Positions 47,346 through 56,036 of a DNA stretch of 64,000 nucleotides are shown one piece after another. The notes below the pieces were generated by a model. It did no database searches and had not been told where the DNA came from. It was given only the letters and a program-made list of their open reading frames with translations. The stretch comes from Alphaproteobacteria bacterium (GTDB taxonomy: Bacteria > Pseudomonadota > Alphaproteobacteria > Rhizobiales > Hyphomicrobiaceae). The position numbers were made by a program, and so were the translations under genes. The stretch's first letter is position 1. Every line of letters begins with the position of its first letter. The stretch spans positions 1-64,000 of the forward strand of contig JAHZKP010000035.1 in the NCBI GenBank assembly GCA_022600345.1, in the 5' to 3' direction.

Positions 47346-48638
47346 ATGCCAGAGGCATCAGTATCAATGACATCTGATCAAACCAAATCCCCAGCGCCAA
47401 CACCGCAAGCTGCTTCAGCCGATACATCGCCCAAGGCCCCTGCCGATACTGCTGCCTCTGCCGCCCCAACAAAAAAACCTACGCCGTCCCCCCTTCGCCA
47501 GCGCCTCTACCAGATCCTGGAAGCCGGCCACAGCGACGATGCATTGTCGATGTGGTTCGACGCCTTCATCGTCAGCCTGATCCTCCTCAACATCGTCGCC
47601 TTCGTCATTGAGACAGTTCCCTCGATCGGCCAGGCCTACGCGACATGGTTTGCCTACTTCGAAATTTTCTCGGTGGCGGTTTTTACCGTCGAATACGGCC
47701 TTCGGCTTTGGACGGCCATCGAGGTCCCGTTTCTGTCCCGCCTGCCCGCCTGGAAAGCACGCACCCGCTTCGCTTTGCGAGCGCCGATGCTGATCGATCT
47801 TGCAGCCATTCTGCCGTTCTATCTGGGTCAGCTACTTCCAATCGACCTCAGAATTCTGCGCATCCTCCGCCTGCTGCGCTTCCTCAAGCTGTCGCGTTAC
47901 TCCCCAGCCCTCCACACTTTGATCCGCGTTTTGGCCAACGAAAGCCGCCCGCTCGCGGGCGCCAGCCTGTTGATGGCGGCGATGGTCCTGTTCGCCTCAA
48001 CCGGCATCTACTACCTGGAATCCCAGGCCCAGCCCGACAAGTTCGGCAGCATTCCCCAGGCCGCCTGGTGGGCCATCGCCACTCTGACAACAGTTGGTTA
48101 TGGCGACGTCACGCCCATCACCGCCTGGGGAAAATTGTTCGGCAGCTTCGTAATGATTGCAGGGTTGTGCGTCCTGGCCCTTCCCGTCGCGATCATCTCG
48201 ACCGGATTCGCCCAGGAAATGACCCGGCGCGACTTTGTCGTAAACTGGTCGCTGATGTCGCGCATCCCGCTGTTTTCCGAACTGGACGCCCGCGAAGTCG
48301 CCGAGATCATGCCGTTATTGCACGCCCACAATCTTCCCCCCGGCATAGAGATTATTGAACCCGGCAGCCAGGGTGCGGCGATCTACTTTATCTCGATCGG
48401 CCAGGTTCGGATGGTCGAAGGCAACACCACGCGGATCTATGGATCGGGTGACTTTTTCGGTGCGGTGGCCATGTTGTCAGGCGAACATCACCGCGCCAGT
48501 TTCCGCACCACGACCCGCTGCCGCTTGCTCAAGCTTCACCGCAACGACTACTCTCGGCTTGCCGCCGCCCACCCCGACATCGGTCAGCACATTCGCGAAA
48601 TCGCCGAAGCCCGGATGACGGACACCCGTGTGACGTAG
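47346..48638 (+). CDS. cyclic-nucleotide-gated potassium channel (MloK1-like)
   Basis: 430 aa. After a Pro/Ala-rich N-terminus (1-50) come six membrane spans with a pore loop whose filter reads TTVGYGDVTP, the K+ signature. The C-linker follows directly (FAQEMTRRDFVVNW) and then a cyclic-nucleotide-binding domain (SQGAAIYFISIGQVRMVEG...GDFFGAVAMLSGEHHRASF). Layout and length match the Mesorhizobium MlotiK1 channel. It would open on cAMP binding. The voltage-sensor S4 is arginine-bearing (LRILRILRLLRFLKLSR), like voltage-gated relatives. Confidence 0.92.
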   Translation: MPEASVSMTSDQTKSPAPTPQAASADTSPKAPADTAASAAPTKKPTPSPLRQRLYQILEAGHSDDALSMWFDAFIVSLILLNIVAFVIETVPSIGQAYATWFAYFEIFSVAVFTVEYGLRLWTAIEVPFLSRLPAWKARTRFALRAPMLIDLAAILPFYLGQLLPIDLRILRILRLLRFLKLSRYSPALHTLIRVLANESRPLAGASLLMAAMVLFASTGIYYLESQAQPDKFGSIPQAAWWAIATLTTVGYGDVTPITAWGKLFGSFVMIAGLCVLALPVAIISTGFAQEMTRRDFVVNWSLMSRIPLFSELDAREVAEIMPLLHAHNLPPGIEIIEPGSQGAAIYFISIGQVRMVEGNTTRIYGSGDFFGAVAMLSGEHHRASFRTTTRCRLLKLHRNDYSRLAAAHPDIGQHIREIAEARMTDTRVT

Positions 48639-48650
48639 AAAGCCGAGCAC

Positions 48651-49436
48651 TTAAACTTCGACGGCCCGGACGGCGACGATGGTGGCATTGTCCTGGTGCG
48701 GCTCACGCAGAGCATCAACCGACCTGACCAATGCTCCGGCAACGGCTTCCGCACCGTCGCTGGCATAAGCCGCAATGATGCGCTCGACCTCATTAATTTC
48801 CAGCGAATGAATGCCATCGCTTGCCAGAACGACGTAGTCGCCGTCCTCAAGCACCAGCGGTTGGCGCGATTGATCGATCAAATCGAGATCTTCGCCCGTC
48901 ACCGCAGAACGCAACATGTGCCGGCGTGGATCCTGCCGCGCCTGCTCCTGGGTGATCTGGCCTGCCGCCGCCAACCGGTCAAGTTCGGGGGCAAGCGAGT
49001 GGTCTTCATTGAGCATCGCAACTTCACCGCGCCTGAACAGCATCAACGGGCTGTCCCCGACGCTGATCCATTCAACCCCGGCACTGCCGAAGGCCACTCC
49101 GATCATTGTCGAGCCCATTCCGCAAAGCACCGGATCTGACGCAACCTTCTCGGCAATCGCCTCGTTGGCCGCCGCCAGCGATTGCGACAAGCGCGCATCG
49201 ATCGCCCCTTCACTCTCGCCGAAGGTGGCAATGAACTGGTCACATATGAGCCGGCTGGCAAGCGCACCGCCCGCATGCCCGCCCATGCCATCGGCCAGAA
49301 CCGCCACCAGTTCGCTGCACATCTGCTCCTTGCCAGCCCCCGAAGACGTGACCTTGACCGGATGAACAGCACTGGAGTCTTCCTGGTATTCGCGCGCACC
49401 CTGCGTGGCACGGCTGCCGAAATCAAAAGCAAGCAT
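48651..49436 (-). CDS. PP2C-type serine/threonine phosphatase
   Basis: 261 aa. Metal-binding Asp motifs are in place: ATQGAREYQEDS, VLADGMGGHAGG, and the C-terminal LASDGI and HQDNATIVAV. This is a stand-alone Stp1/PppA-like phosphatase. It is encoded in the same block as two FHA proteins and a Ser/Thr kinase, so it probably reverses phosphorylation made by that kinase. Convergent with the channel gene (12 bp apart). Confidence 0.92.
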   Translation of the reverse strand: MLAFDFGSRATQGAREYQEDSSAVHPVKVTSSGAGKEQMCSELVAVLADGMGGHAGGALASRLICDQFIATFGESEGAIDARLSQSLAAANEAIAEKVASDPVLCGMGSTMIGVAFGSAGVEWISVGDSPLMLFRRGEVAMLNEDHSLAPELDRLAAAGQITQEQARQDPRRHMLRSAVTGEDLDLIDQSRQPLVLEDGDYVVLASDGIHSLEINEVERIIAAYASDGAEAVAGALVRSVDALREPHQDNATIVAVRAVEV

Positions 49437-49557
49437 TACGGCGCGCCCAATCTATTTGCCACCTTGTTGAACGACATCACCCTTAACGTAACTCCCAGTT
49501 ATCCGGCCGATCTGCGACCCATCGTTCAACCACCTGTGATCGTAATGCGGATCACAC

Positions 49558-50391
49558 CTACTTCTCTGCAATTTCGGACCAATCGAAATCACTGCCGCAG
49601 AACGGTACGAAAACCAACTGCGTACGCCCCATCACGATCACATTCATCGCCGACAACTCGACCGCGCCGGTCGGCCGCGCATTGTCAACCGTAACGACAT
49701 TCGTTTTGGACAGGTTGGGCACGAACAGGAATGATCGGTCGCTGGAATCGTAGCGAATGAAGGCCTGTTCTTCCGACGAAATCGCATCGTCGCCGAAGTC
49801 GACCGGAATGCGCTGCGTCAGCGAGCGGCCAATCGAATTGTTGCCTTCATATATGGGCCGGAAAGCGCCAATGCCCGGCCCGCCGACAACAACCAGCCAA
49901 CCGACCACAGGGTCCCGCTCAAAATCCCCGCGCGCCACCTCAACCTTGCCCCGCACGAGTTGCGTGCGTGAAGAGTCTTCTGCTTTCGCTACCATATCTT
50001 TCGCCACCCGAGTGGTTTCCACGACTTGTTCTACATGCGCAGCTTCCGGCGTGACAAGTGTTCCGCCGCGGGCCGCCTTTGCTGCATCGGCTGCGCTCAA
50101 ACCGGTTGCTCGCCCGGTTGCCGCCGGCGTTGCCTGCGCTTCGGCCCCATCCTCCATCGCCGGGCCATCTGACCTGGAAAGATCGACATCACTGACCGCC
50201 GTATCGCCTTTTTCAGGAATCGGCGGCGGCAACTGAATGGGTTCTCCAACAGGCGTAAGTTCGCCGCCGTCTGCCTTTGAGCCAGGCGTCGAGCGCCCGG
50301 TATCATCGCGGCTGGCCGCCGCCAGCGCATCCTTCAACGTACCCAAGAACCCAGATCGTTGGCCGGGTTGCGATTTTTGATCCTGACCCAT
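49558..50391 (-). CDS. FHA-domain-like protein with disordered N-terminus
   Basis: 277 aa. The first 165 residues are low-complexity with many Ser, Thr, Glu and Pro, which suits phospho-acceptor regions. The C-terminal 110 residues form an FHA-like beta-sandwich (NNSIGRSLTQRIPVDFGDDAISSEEQAFIRY, then VVTVDNARPTGAVELSAMNVIVMG). Ser at 'ISSEEQ' occupies the phosphothreonine-contact loop. I chose the ATG at 50391, which has GGAGG eleven bases upstream. Between the phosphatase and the second FHA gene. Confidence 0.75.
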   Translation of the reverse strand: MGQDQKSQPGQRSGFLGTLKDALAAASRDDTGRSTPGSKADGGELTPVGEPIQLPPPIPEKGDTAVSDVDLSRSDGPAMEDGAEAQATPAATGRATGLSAADAAKAARGGTLVTPEAAHVEQVVETTRVAKDMVAKAEDSSRTQLVRGKVEVARGDFERDPVVGWLVVVGGPGIGAFRPIYEGNNSIGRSLTQRIPVDFGDDAISSEEQAFIRYDSSDRSFLFVPNLSKTNVVTVDNARPTGAVELSAMNVIVMGRTQLVFVPFCGSDFDWSEIAEK

Positions 50392-50506
50392 TTTATTGGC
50401 GTCCTCCAGAATAGAGCGTTGTCCCCAGCCCTCTTGCGAAAAGTCCAATCCACGTCCCGTCCCGCCTGGCGCTCGGCAAGCTGCTTGAAGTTTTGCGCCG
50501 CAGTAT

Positions 50507-51127
50507 TCATCCCGCAACATCAAACCGAAGCCGTGCGGCACCCAGGCTGATCACATCGCCATCATACAATGGCCCATGCAGAACTTTGGCACCATTTACC
50601 AAAACTCCATTGCCTCCCTCGTCCGACAGGTCGGAAATCTCGTATCCTTCCTCGAAACTCCGCCGTATCAACGCATGATAGCGATGCACCGTCGAATGCT
50701 TCAGTCGGATCTCATTGTCTTCTTCGCGTCCGATCCGGACCACGGTTGCCTGCCCGAACCGAAATCCACCCACACCTGAACCATGGTCCTCCACATCGGA
50801 TTCAATCACGATCATCGCATCCGCAAAGGCCCGAACAGGCTCACCTCCATCTCGTTCAGGCTCCGCTGTCTCACCGACCGCCGAATCCGAATTGGAAGTC
50901 AGACTTCCCACCCCGCCGCGAAACCGCGATGTCGAACCTTGATCGGGCGCAACCCTTCGCAAAATCAAGCCACCTACGATCAGGAACGGCAGCGCAATCA
51001 ACACCACAAGCCCGAGCATCAAGGCTGGAGCCGCATCGAATCCCACAGTCACAACATCCCCAATGAGCGCCATACCTTTCCGTACCACCGACACAAGATC
51101 AAACTGTTGTTCATCGATCGACAGCAT
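50507..51127 (-). CDS. membrane-anchored FHA-domain protein
   Basis: 206 aa. One membrane span near the N-terminus (about 35-56, ALMLGLVVLIALPFLIVGGLIL) is followed by a flexible linker and a classical FHA domain (VVRIGREEDNEIRL, STVHRYHALI, DLSDEGGNGVLVNG). Gly-Arg, Ser and His of the phosphothreonine pocket are present. It would recruit phosphorylated partners, probably substrates of the kinase encoded divergently, to the membrane. The start MLSIDEQQF at 51127 is preferred to 51166. Confidence 0.88.
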   Translation of the reverse strand: MLSIDEQQFDLVSVVRKGMALIGDVVTVGFDAAPALMLGLVVLIALPFLIVGGLILRRVAPDQGSTSRFRGGVGSLTSNSDSAVGETAEPERDGGEPVRAFADAMIVIESDVEDHGSGVGGFRFGQATVVRIGREEDNEIRLKHSTVHRYHALIRRSFEEGYEISDLSDEGGNGVLVNGAKVLHGPLYDGDVISLGAARLRFDVAG

Positions 51128-51187
51128 CGGCCCTTGCCTCCCGGCCCGACCGCCATGACGCTCCACGACCCTGTGAGAAAGGCGGGC

Positions 51188-51320
51188 TAGCGCAACATCC
51201 TTACCAGACGGAATCGCGAAGGCGATTCACAGATTGGATAAAGTTGCTCTAGAATCATAACAGTAGAGCATTTTCATCCGCTCGTTCGACCGCAATTGTC
51301 GATCGAATGATCAGATAACG
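51188..51320. repeat. TAGAGCA-type double palindrome, copy 1
   Basis: First hairpin 51188-51251 (TAGCGCAACATCC ... GGATAAAGTTGCTCTA), then GAATCATAACAG, then a decayed second half starting TAGAGCATTTTCATCCG at 51264. It is an inverse copy of 61426-61565. It lies in the divergent gap (51128-51487) between the FHA and kinase genes; nothing else in the gap is recognisable. Confidence 0.7.
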
Positions 51321-51487
51321 ATCAAGTGCAACGACTTGGCAGCCTTTTGCAACAATCGAGGCGAACACACCCTCGAACGCCACATTCATGCTGCAAAAGT
51401 GGCATCACAAAGGACGCCGAACAGAGCTTTGCTGCACCGATACAAAAATTTCGCAACAGCTTGGCAAATGCGAAAAGACCGGGGACG

Positions 51488-54040
51488 ATGACCAACATCA
51501 TAGCGCTTGACGAGGGGACCAACTTGGTCGGCGACTATACCGTCGAACGGGTACTCGGCGCGGGCGGCTTCGGGATCACCTATCTTGCCCGCGAGATGGC
51601 GTTGGACCGGGCCGTTACGATCAAGGAATACTTCCCCAGCGATTTTGCCGCCCGCAAAGACGGCTTTGAGGCTGTGCCACGCTCGCAGGAAAGCGCTGGA
51701 GATTACCGCTGGGGCCTGGAGCGCTTTGTCTCCGAAGCCCAGACGCTGGCCAAATTCAACCACCCCCACATCGTCGGCGTACACCGCTACTTTCGCGCCA
51801 ACAACACAGCCTACATGGTGCTGCATTACGAGGAAGGCCAAAGCCTCAAGAGCTGGCTGAAAAATCTCGGTCGCGTGCCCCGTCAGGCCGATCTGGACAA
51901 GGTCGTCGCCCCGTTGCTCGATGCCTTGGAAAACATCCACAACGCCGATTTTCTCCACCGCGACATCGCCCCAGACAACATCATCATCCGCAAGAACGGC
52001 CAGCCGGTGCTGATCGACTTCGGCTCCGCACGCGGCGAAATCGCCCGCCATTCCAAGACAATCTCCGCCCTCGTCAAGCCTGGCTACTCCCCCTACGAAC
52101 AATACGCCGAGAAGAATTCCAGGCAGGGACCCTGGACCGACATCTACGCCCTGGGCGCCACGCTCTACTTCGCCGTCACCAAGAAGCGGCCGCCCGATTC
52201 CGTTTTGCGCGTCACCAAGGATGAATACCGGCCGGTTTCCGAACTGGCGATGGGCTCTTATCGCAAACGATTCCTGCGTGCCATCGACACGGCCTTGGCC
52301 GTCGACATCAGTTCCAGGCCTCAATCTGTTGCAGCCTGGCGCGGTGAATTACTCGCCCCCGACGAACCAAGACGCAGTTGGCTCAGCGGCCGTAAGCCGC
52401 CACCCGCCGACACGCTCAACCTGAGCGAAGACACCCCCCTTCCCGGCCCGTCAACCTCTCCCATTCCGCCTCCCCCCGATGCACCGGGAAAGCGCGGCGG
52501 CATGCTCGACTTTGTCGACGACCTGAAGCAACCAGATAGCCCCGCACCAGGTGCAGCCCGCGCAGCCTCAAGGGGCGCAGCGGACGCCGCCGTCAAAACC
52601 AACCCAAATAAGAAAGGCCGCAACCAGCAGCCGCCTGCAGCAAACCACCCCGGCGAAGCCGATCCTCTGCCCAACACCGTGCGCCTGGAAGTCGCGCCCA
52701 CGCCGCTGTTTCCTAAAAAACGCAAAGCCGCAGCCGCGAAAGCCGCAAGCCCCCGCCAACGGGCCAATCCGCCCGAGCCGACGCCTGAGCCATTCCAAAA
52801 CGAAGCCCCCGAACCACGCCTTCCCGTACCTGTCGAAGCCAAGCGCAAACCGGCTCGCCCACCAGGAGAGGCATTGTCAAAGCGCGGTGCCCGCTGGGGC
52901 GCCACACTGATGCAACTGATGCTCGCCGGTGGAATCGTCACCGCCGCCATCGTCTACCGCGATAAACTGCCCGAATTCGACTTCGCCGACCTGGGCAATA
53001 TTGGCGAACAATTGAAAAAGTCGGTGCTTTCAGCCCCCGGCAACGCACCCAATGCAAGGTCTGAACCGCCCACTCCGCCCAGGCGCACACCGACCCAGGC
53101 CACCACCCGTAGCGCAGCGCTTGAGAAAACCTCCCCAAATCCACCGCCGCCTCGGCTGCACATAAAAACCATCGCTGCCCACTCCGGACCTGTGCTCGCA
53201 ATTGCCTACAGCCCCGATGGCCGCCGGATCATTTCGACCGGGACCGATGCCACGCTACGCATTTGGAACGTGGATACTGGTACACCCGACCGGGTCATTA
53301 ATCTCGGCAACGGCCCAGCCACTTCGCTAGCAGTCCGCCAGCGATATGCCGCGACCGGACATGAAAATGGCGCCACCACGGTGTGGGATCTGGAAGCAGG
53401 AACCAAAATCGCCCATCTGCGGCGCAACGAAGCGCGCATCTGGTCGGTGACCTTCACAAATTCAGGACGCCTTGCCATCGCCGGGCATGACTGGACTGTC
53501 AGCCTCTGGGACATGCGCAAACCCGATGCGCCGATCCATGTTTTCGAGGGTCACAAGAACCCCGTGCAAACAATCGCCCTGTCATCGAATGGAACGCTGC
53601 TTGCCTCCGGTGGTGCCGACAAACAATTGCATTTGTGGGATCTCAACACCCTCGACCGCGTCCGCGCCTACCGCAAGCAGGGCGATTTCATCACGGCAAT
53701 CGGCTTTTCGGCCAACGACCGGCTGATCGCGTCAGGCACCCTGAGCGGCAAAGTCAGCATTTTCCGCACCAAATCGCGCTCTCGCGTCCGCCGTATCAAC
53801 GGACACGGCGGCAAGATCACGGGCCTCAAATTCTCATCCAATGACCGCCTCCTCATAACATCGAGCAAGGACGGCACCCTGCGCGTCATCGAAACGAAAC
53901 GCTGGCGCACCATAAAAACCATCCCCGATCACCAGGGTGCCGTAAATACGTTGGCCATCGCGCCCGATGGCCGCAGCTTTGCCAGCGCTGGCGAAGATGG
54001 CAGCATCCGCATCTGGTCAACGGCAGCTTTCCAACGCTAA
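51488..54040 (+). CDS. membrane Ser/Thr protein kinase with C-terminal WD40 domain
   Basis: 850 aa. Kinase domain 17-285: G-loop GAGGFGITYLA (24-34), Lys46 in TIKEYFP, HRD 157-159 in HRDIAPDN, DFG at 177-179, all intact, so active. A Pro/Ala/Lys-rich linker (about 290-465) leads to one membrane span (about 468-490) and a periplasmic WD40 propeller (about 557-850; repeats end in IWN, VWD, LWD, IWS). The ATG at 51488 has GGGGAC upstream. Divergent from the FHA genes; it probably senses an envelope signal through the propeller. Confidence 0.92.
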   Translation: MTNIIALDEGTNLVGDYTVERVLGAGGFGITYLAREMALDRAVTIKEYFPSDFAARKDGFEAVPRSQESAGDYRWGLERFVSEAQTLAKFNHPHIVGVHRYFRANNTAYMVLHYEEGQSLKSWLKNLGRVPRQADLDKVVAPLLDALENIHNADFLHRDIAPDNIIIRKNGQPVLIDFGSARGEIARHSKTISALVKPGYSPYEQYAEKNSRQGPWTDIYALGATLYFAVTKKRPPDSVLRVTKDEYRPVSELAMGSYRKRFLRAIDTALAVDISSRPQSVAAWRGELLAPDEPRRSWLSGRKPPPADTLNLSEDTPLPGPSTSPIPPPPDAPGKRGGMLDFVDDLKQPDSPAPGAARAASRGAADAAVKTNPNKKGRNQQPPAANHPGEADPLPNTVRLEVAPTPLFPKKRKAAAAKAASPRQRANPPEPTPEPFQNEAPEPRLPVPVEAKRKPARPPGEALSKRGARWGATLMQLMLAGGIVTAAIVYRDKLPEFDFADLGNIGEQLKKSVLSAPGNAPNARSEPPTPPRRTPTQATTRSAALEKTSPNPPPPRLHIKTIAAHSGPVLAIAYSPDGRRIISTGTDATLRIWNVDTGTPDRVINLGNGPATSLAVRQRYAATGHENGATTVWDLEAGTKIAHLRRNEARIWSVTFTNSGRLAIAGHDWTVSLWDMRKPDAPIHVFEGHKNPVQTIALSSNGTLLASGGADKQLHLWDLNTLDRVRAYRKQGDFITAIGFSANDRLIASGTLSGKVSIFRTKSRSRVRRINGHGGKITGLKFSSNDRLLITSSKDGTLRVIETKRWRTIKTIPDHQGAVNTLAIAPDGRSFASAGEDGSIRIWSTAAFQR

Positions 54041-54552
54041 CCCGTGTTCATCTTAGATGGACTTAGCTTTAGCTTTTTTCGCCCACGGGCCTTTCCGGCA
54101 TGCTGCCGCACCTGACGAAGCCCCTCCCCATGTCTTCAGGGGGAGGACTCCGCGCCATCGTTTAGACTCGCATTCAAAACGTGTCGTTTCCGGCATCGCA
54201 ACACGAGGGGCTAAGCGATCCTGGCGCGGATAGGAGGGGGTATCAGCCGCAACTGCAAGCCAAGCAAAAGACACCCCCGCCTGGGAATGCCACGATCACT
54301 TGGTCTCCTGGCGTTTCAACTGTGGGACTGCTGGCGTTTGAAAATCGGGTCCAAGTGATGGCATTCCGTCCGCCCCCGTCAAAGGGGGCGGAGCCGCAAG
54401 ACGCTGTCTCACCAACGCGTCCTCTGCTTGACGCTTCGCAGGCTCGTGACAGATGCAAGCCAATGTTGGGCTGACGGGGCTGCCATGGCTACGCCATGCA
54501 CCGCATGGACCGCAGCCCGTAACCGCGTTCATCCAAAATGAACACAGTCTAA
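54041..54552. repeat. nested palindromic intergenic repeat, copy B and flanks
   Basis: Gene-free. Arms at 54284-54303 (containing TGCCACGATCACTTGG) and 54351-54367 (CCAAGTGATGGCATTCC) pair, with an extra CGA in one arm. A hairpin CCGCCCCC / GGGGGCGG (54370-54391) follows. This is copy A (32181-32330) reversed. Further left, TCCGCGCCA (54149-54157) pairs with TGGCGCGGA (54223-54231), enclosed by CCCCTCC / GGAGGGG arms (54121-54127, 54234-54240). Confidence 0.65.
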
Positions 54553-54702
54553 CAGGCTGTTGAAATTGCTTTTTCGGCCTTTAGTTGATGGCTGTCAGAT
54601 CGAGCTGAGGTGCGGTCTTCGTGCTTGACCACGTTCTGCTCGGCGAGAAATGGCAAAATTCAATGGTGCTCAGTGGGCTGCTGGTCGAATTTCAACAGCC
54701 TG
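54553..54702. mobile_element. 150-bp MITE-like element
   Basis: Perfect 15-bp terminal inverted repeats CAGGCTGTTGAAATT (54553-54567) and its complement (54688-54702), flanked on both sides by CTAA, a likely 4-bp target duplication of the YTAR type. No coding capacity. The ends (GCTGTTGAAA) recall those of IS5- or IS1182-related elements. Confidence 0.75.
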
Positions 54703-54745
54703 CTAAGTCTTCAAGAGCGTGACTGGGTTAGCTGGGATCACACAA

Positions 54746-54779
54746 AAAAGACCGGACGAGTTGCCCCATCCGGTCTTTT
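54746..54779 (-). terminator. intrinsic terminator of gcrA
   Basis: Stem AAAAGACCGGA / TCCGGTCTTTT with a 12-base loop; T-rich on the minus strand. Lies 83 bp beyond the gcrA stop. T-rich on the other side too, so possibly bidirectional. Confidence 0.8.
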
Positions 54780-54861
54780 CCCCCCGCAGCCGACGCTTTC
54801 GCATCGGCGCAACTTTTTAGCCCGGCTCGATGCCCCTCGGCATGCATCGCCAGGAAGCCCC

Positions 54862-55422
54862 CTAAACCTTGGCGGGAGCCTTGCTGTCGTTTTCCACCTT
54901 CGCCAGAGCCGCACGCACGGTCTCGACGCTTTCGCGCTCGCGGCGCTTGGGCGCAGCGGCCTGGAAGGCGCGGCGGGCGTGGTGTTCGCAGTACGGCAAG
55001 CCTGGTACCGCCTTGCCGCCGCAGAAGAAAAATTCGGGCGTTTGTGGATCGCCAACCGGCCAACGGCAACTGCAGGCTTCAAGCGACTGCAACGTCTTGC
55101 GCTGTTTTTCGGGAATATCCAGTTCCTCTACGGCAGGAACATATGGCTCGCCTTCGGTCGGATACAGAGCCCGCACCGTCGGATTACCCGACGTTGCAAA
55201 CCGCGACCGCGCCACCCGCTTGGCGGTATTGGGATTATTCTTGCGAACCCGGCGCGTTTGCGATCGCGAAGTTGTTGCGCGTCCAGACAGCCCCAGACGA
55301 TGGACCTTACCGATCACCGCATTCCGCGTCACGCTGCCAAGCCGTCCGGCAATCTGGCTCGCGCTCAAACCTTCAGACCAGAGCTTTTTCAGCAGATCTA
55401 CTCTTTCATCGGTCCAGGACAT
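54862..55422 (-). CDS. gcrA: cell cycle regulator GcrA
   Basis: 186 aa. The N-terminal helix-turn-helix MSWTDERVDLLKKLW...SASQIAGRLGSVTRNAVIGKVHRLGLSGR is diagnostic; a basic linker (55-85) and a C-terminal sigma-70-binding region with CSCRWPVGDPQTPEFFFCGG and PYCEHHARRAF follow. GcrA activates promoters carrying CcrM-methylated GANTC sites and is restricted to Alphaproteobacteria. AGGGAG upstream supports the ATG. Divergent from the arg genes, a common placement. Confidence 0.96.
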   Translation of the reverse strand: MSWTDERVDLLKKLWSEGLSASQIAGRLGSVTRNAVIGKVHRLGLSGRATTSRSQTRRVRKNNPNTAKRVARSRFATSGNPTVRALYPTEGEPYVPAVEELDIPEKQRKTLQSLEACSCRWPVGDPQTPEFFFCGGKAVPGLPYCEHHARRAFQAAAPKRRERESVETVRAALAKVENDSKAPAKV

Positions 55423-55939
55423 GTATTTCGCTCCCTACAGAATCACAATATCGTCGCTGCTCAGGTAAAGAGCGCGAGACAAACTGCCGATCTCAAAGGG
55501 GCGAGCAGGAGTCACAAGGCGCAGCAGCCTTCATTCGCGCGGATGCTATCGATGCATCACGAACGCAAACGCAAATGCGCGCACAAACTCACTCGACCGA
55601 TGACGATCGGTTGATGAACTTCACTGGATTTAACGCTAGACAAACTGACGCGAACAAAAACAAGCCGGAATACACATCGGCCTACGCGTACTGGCGACGA
55701 AATAAAGCGTAATACTTACGGAACAATACAAGATGTCGTGCCAGACCATCATCAAAATACAACAACAGCCCCTTCCGCGACAAGGCCGCTCGCGTTGTTT
55801 ACCGGTGGTTGACAAATCTTGTTGCCCCCCCGCCACAGCGGCGATTCGTTCGCTTGCCGACCAAAAGTCGACCTGAGACCGCCGAAAACCCCCGTGCCAA
55901 TTGACGTTGCCGCCGCCCTTTGGAGTTGTCGATCAATCA
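55423..55939. other. gcrA-argD intergenic, left part
   Basis: About 515 bp without a supported gene. It should contain the gcrA promoter. A weak TTGACA-like hexamer lies near 55810. Frames here, including 55819-56037 plus, are unconvincing. Confidence 0.4.
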
Positions 55940-55968
55940 TTGACAGTTTGTCACGGCGGGCATATTCA
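55940..55968 (+). promoter_or_regulatory. sigma-70-type promoter for argD-argF-hslO
   Basis: TTGACA (55940-55945), 17-base spacer, TATTCA (55963-55968). Transcription would begin near 55975, about 60 bases before argD. Near-consensus, so the call is fairly good. Confidence 0.6.
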
Positions 55969-55985
55969 CATCATTCCACCGAACG

Positions 55986-56010
55986 GGCCGCCAGCCATGG
56001 CGGCCTTTTT
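55986..56010 (+). terminator. terminator hairpin in the argD leader
   Basis: Perfect 7-bp stem GGCCGCC / GGCGGCC with a 6-base loop, followed by five T. It lies between the predicted promoter and the argD start, 27 bp before the ATG. It could be a leader attenuator or the end of an upstream transcript. Confidence 0.6.
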
Positions 56011-56036
56011 GATTTTGGAACTTTGGAACGGTTTTG

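Noticed and set aside
54610..55614. 334-codon plus-strand frame over the MITE and gcrA
   Set aside because: Crosses a mobile element and lies antisense to gcrA; no motif.
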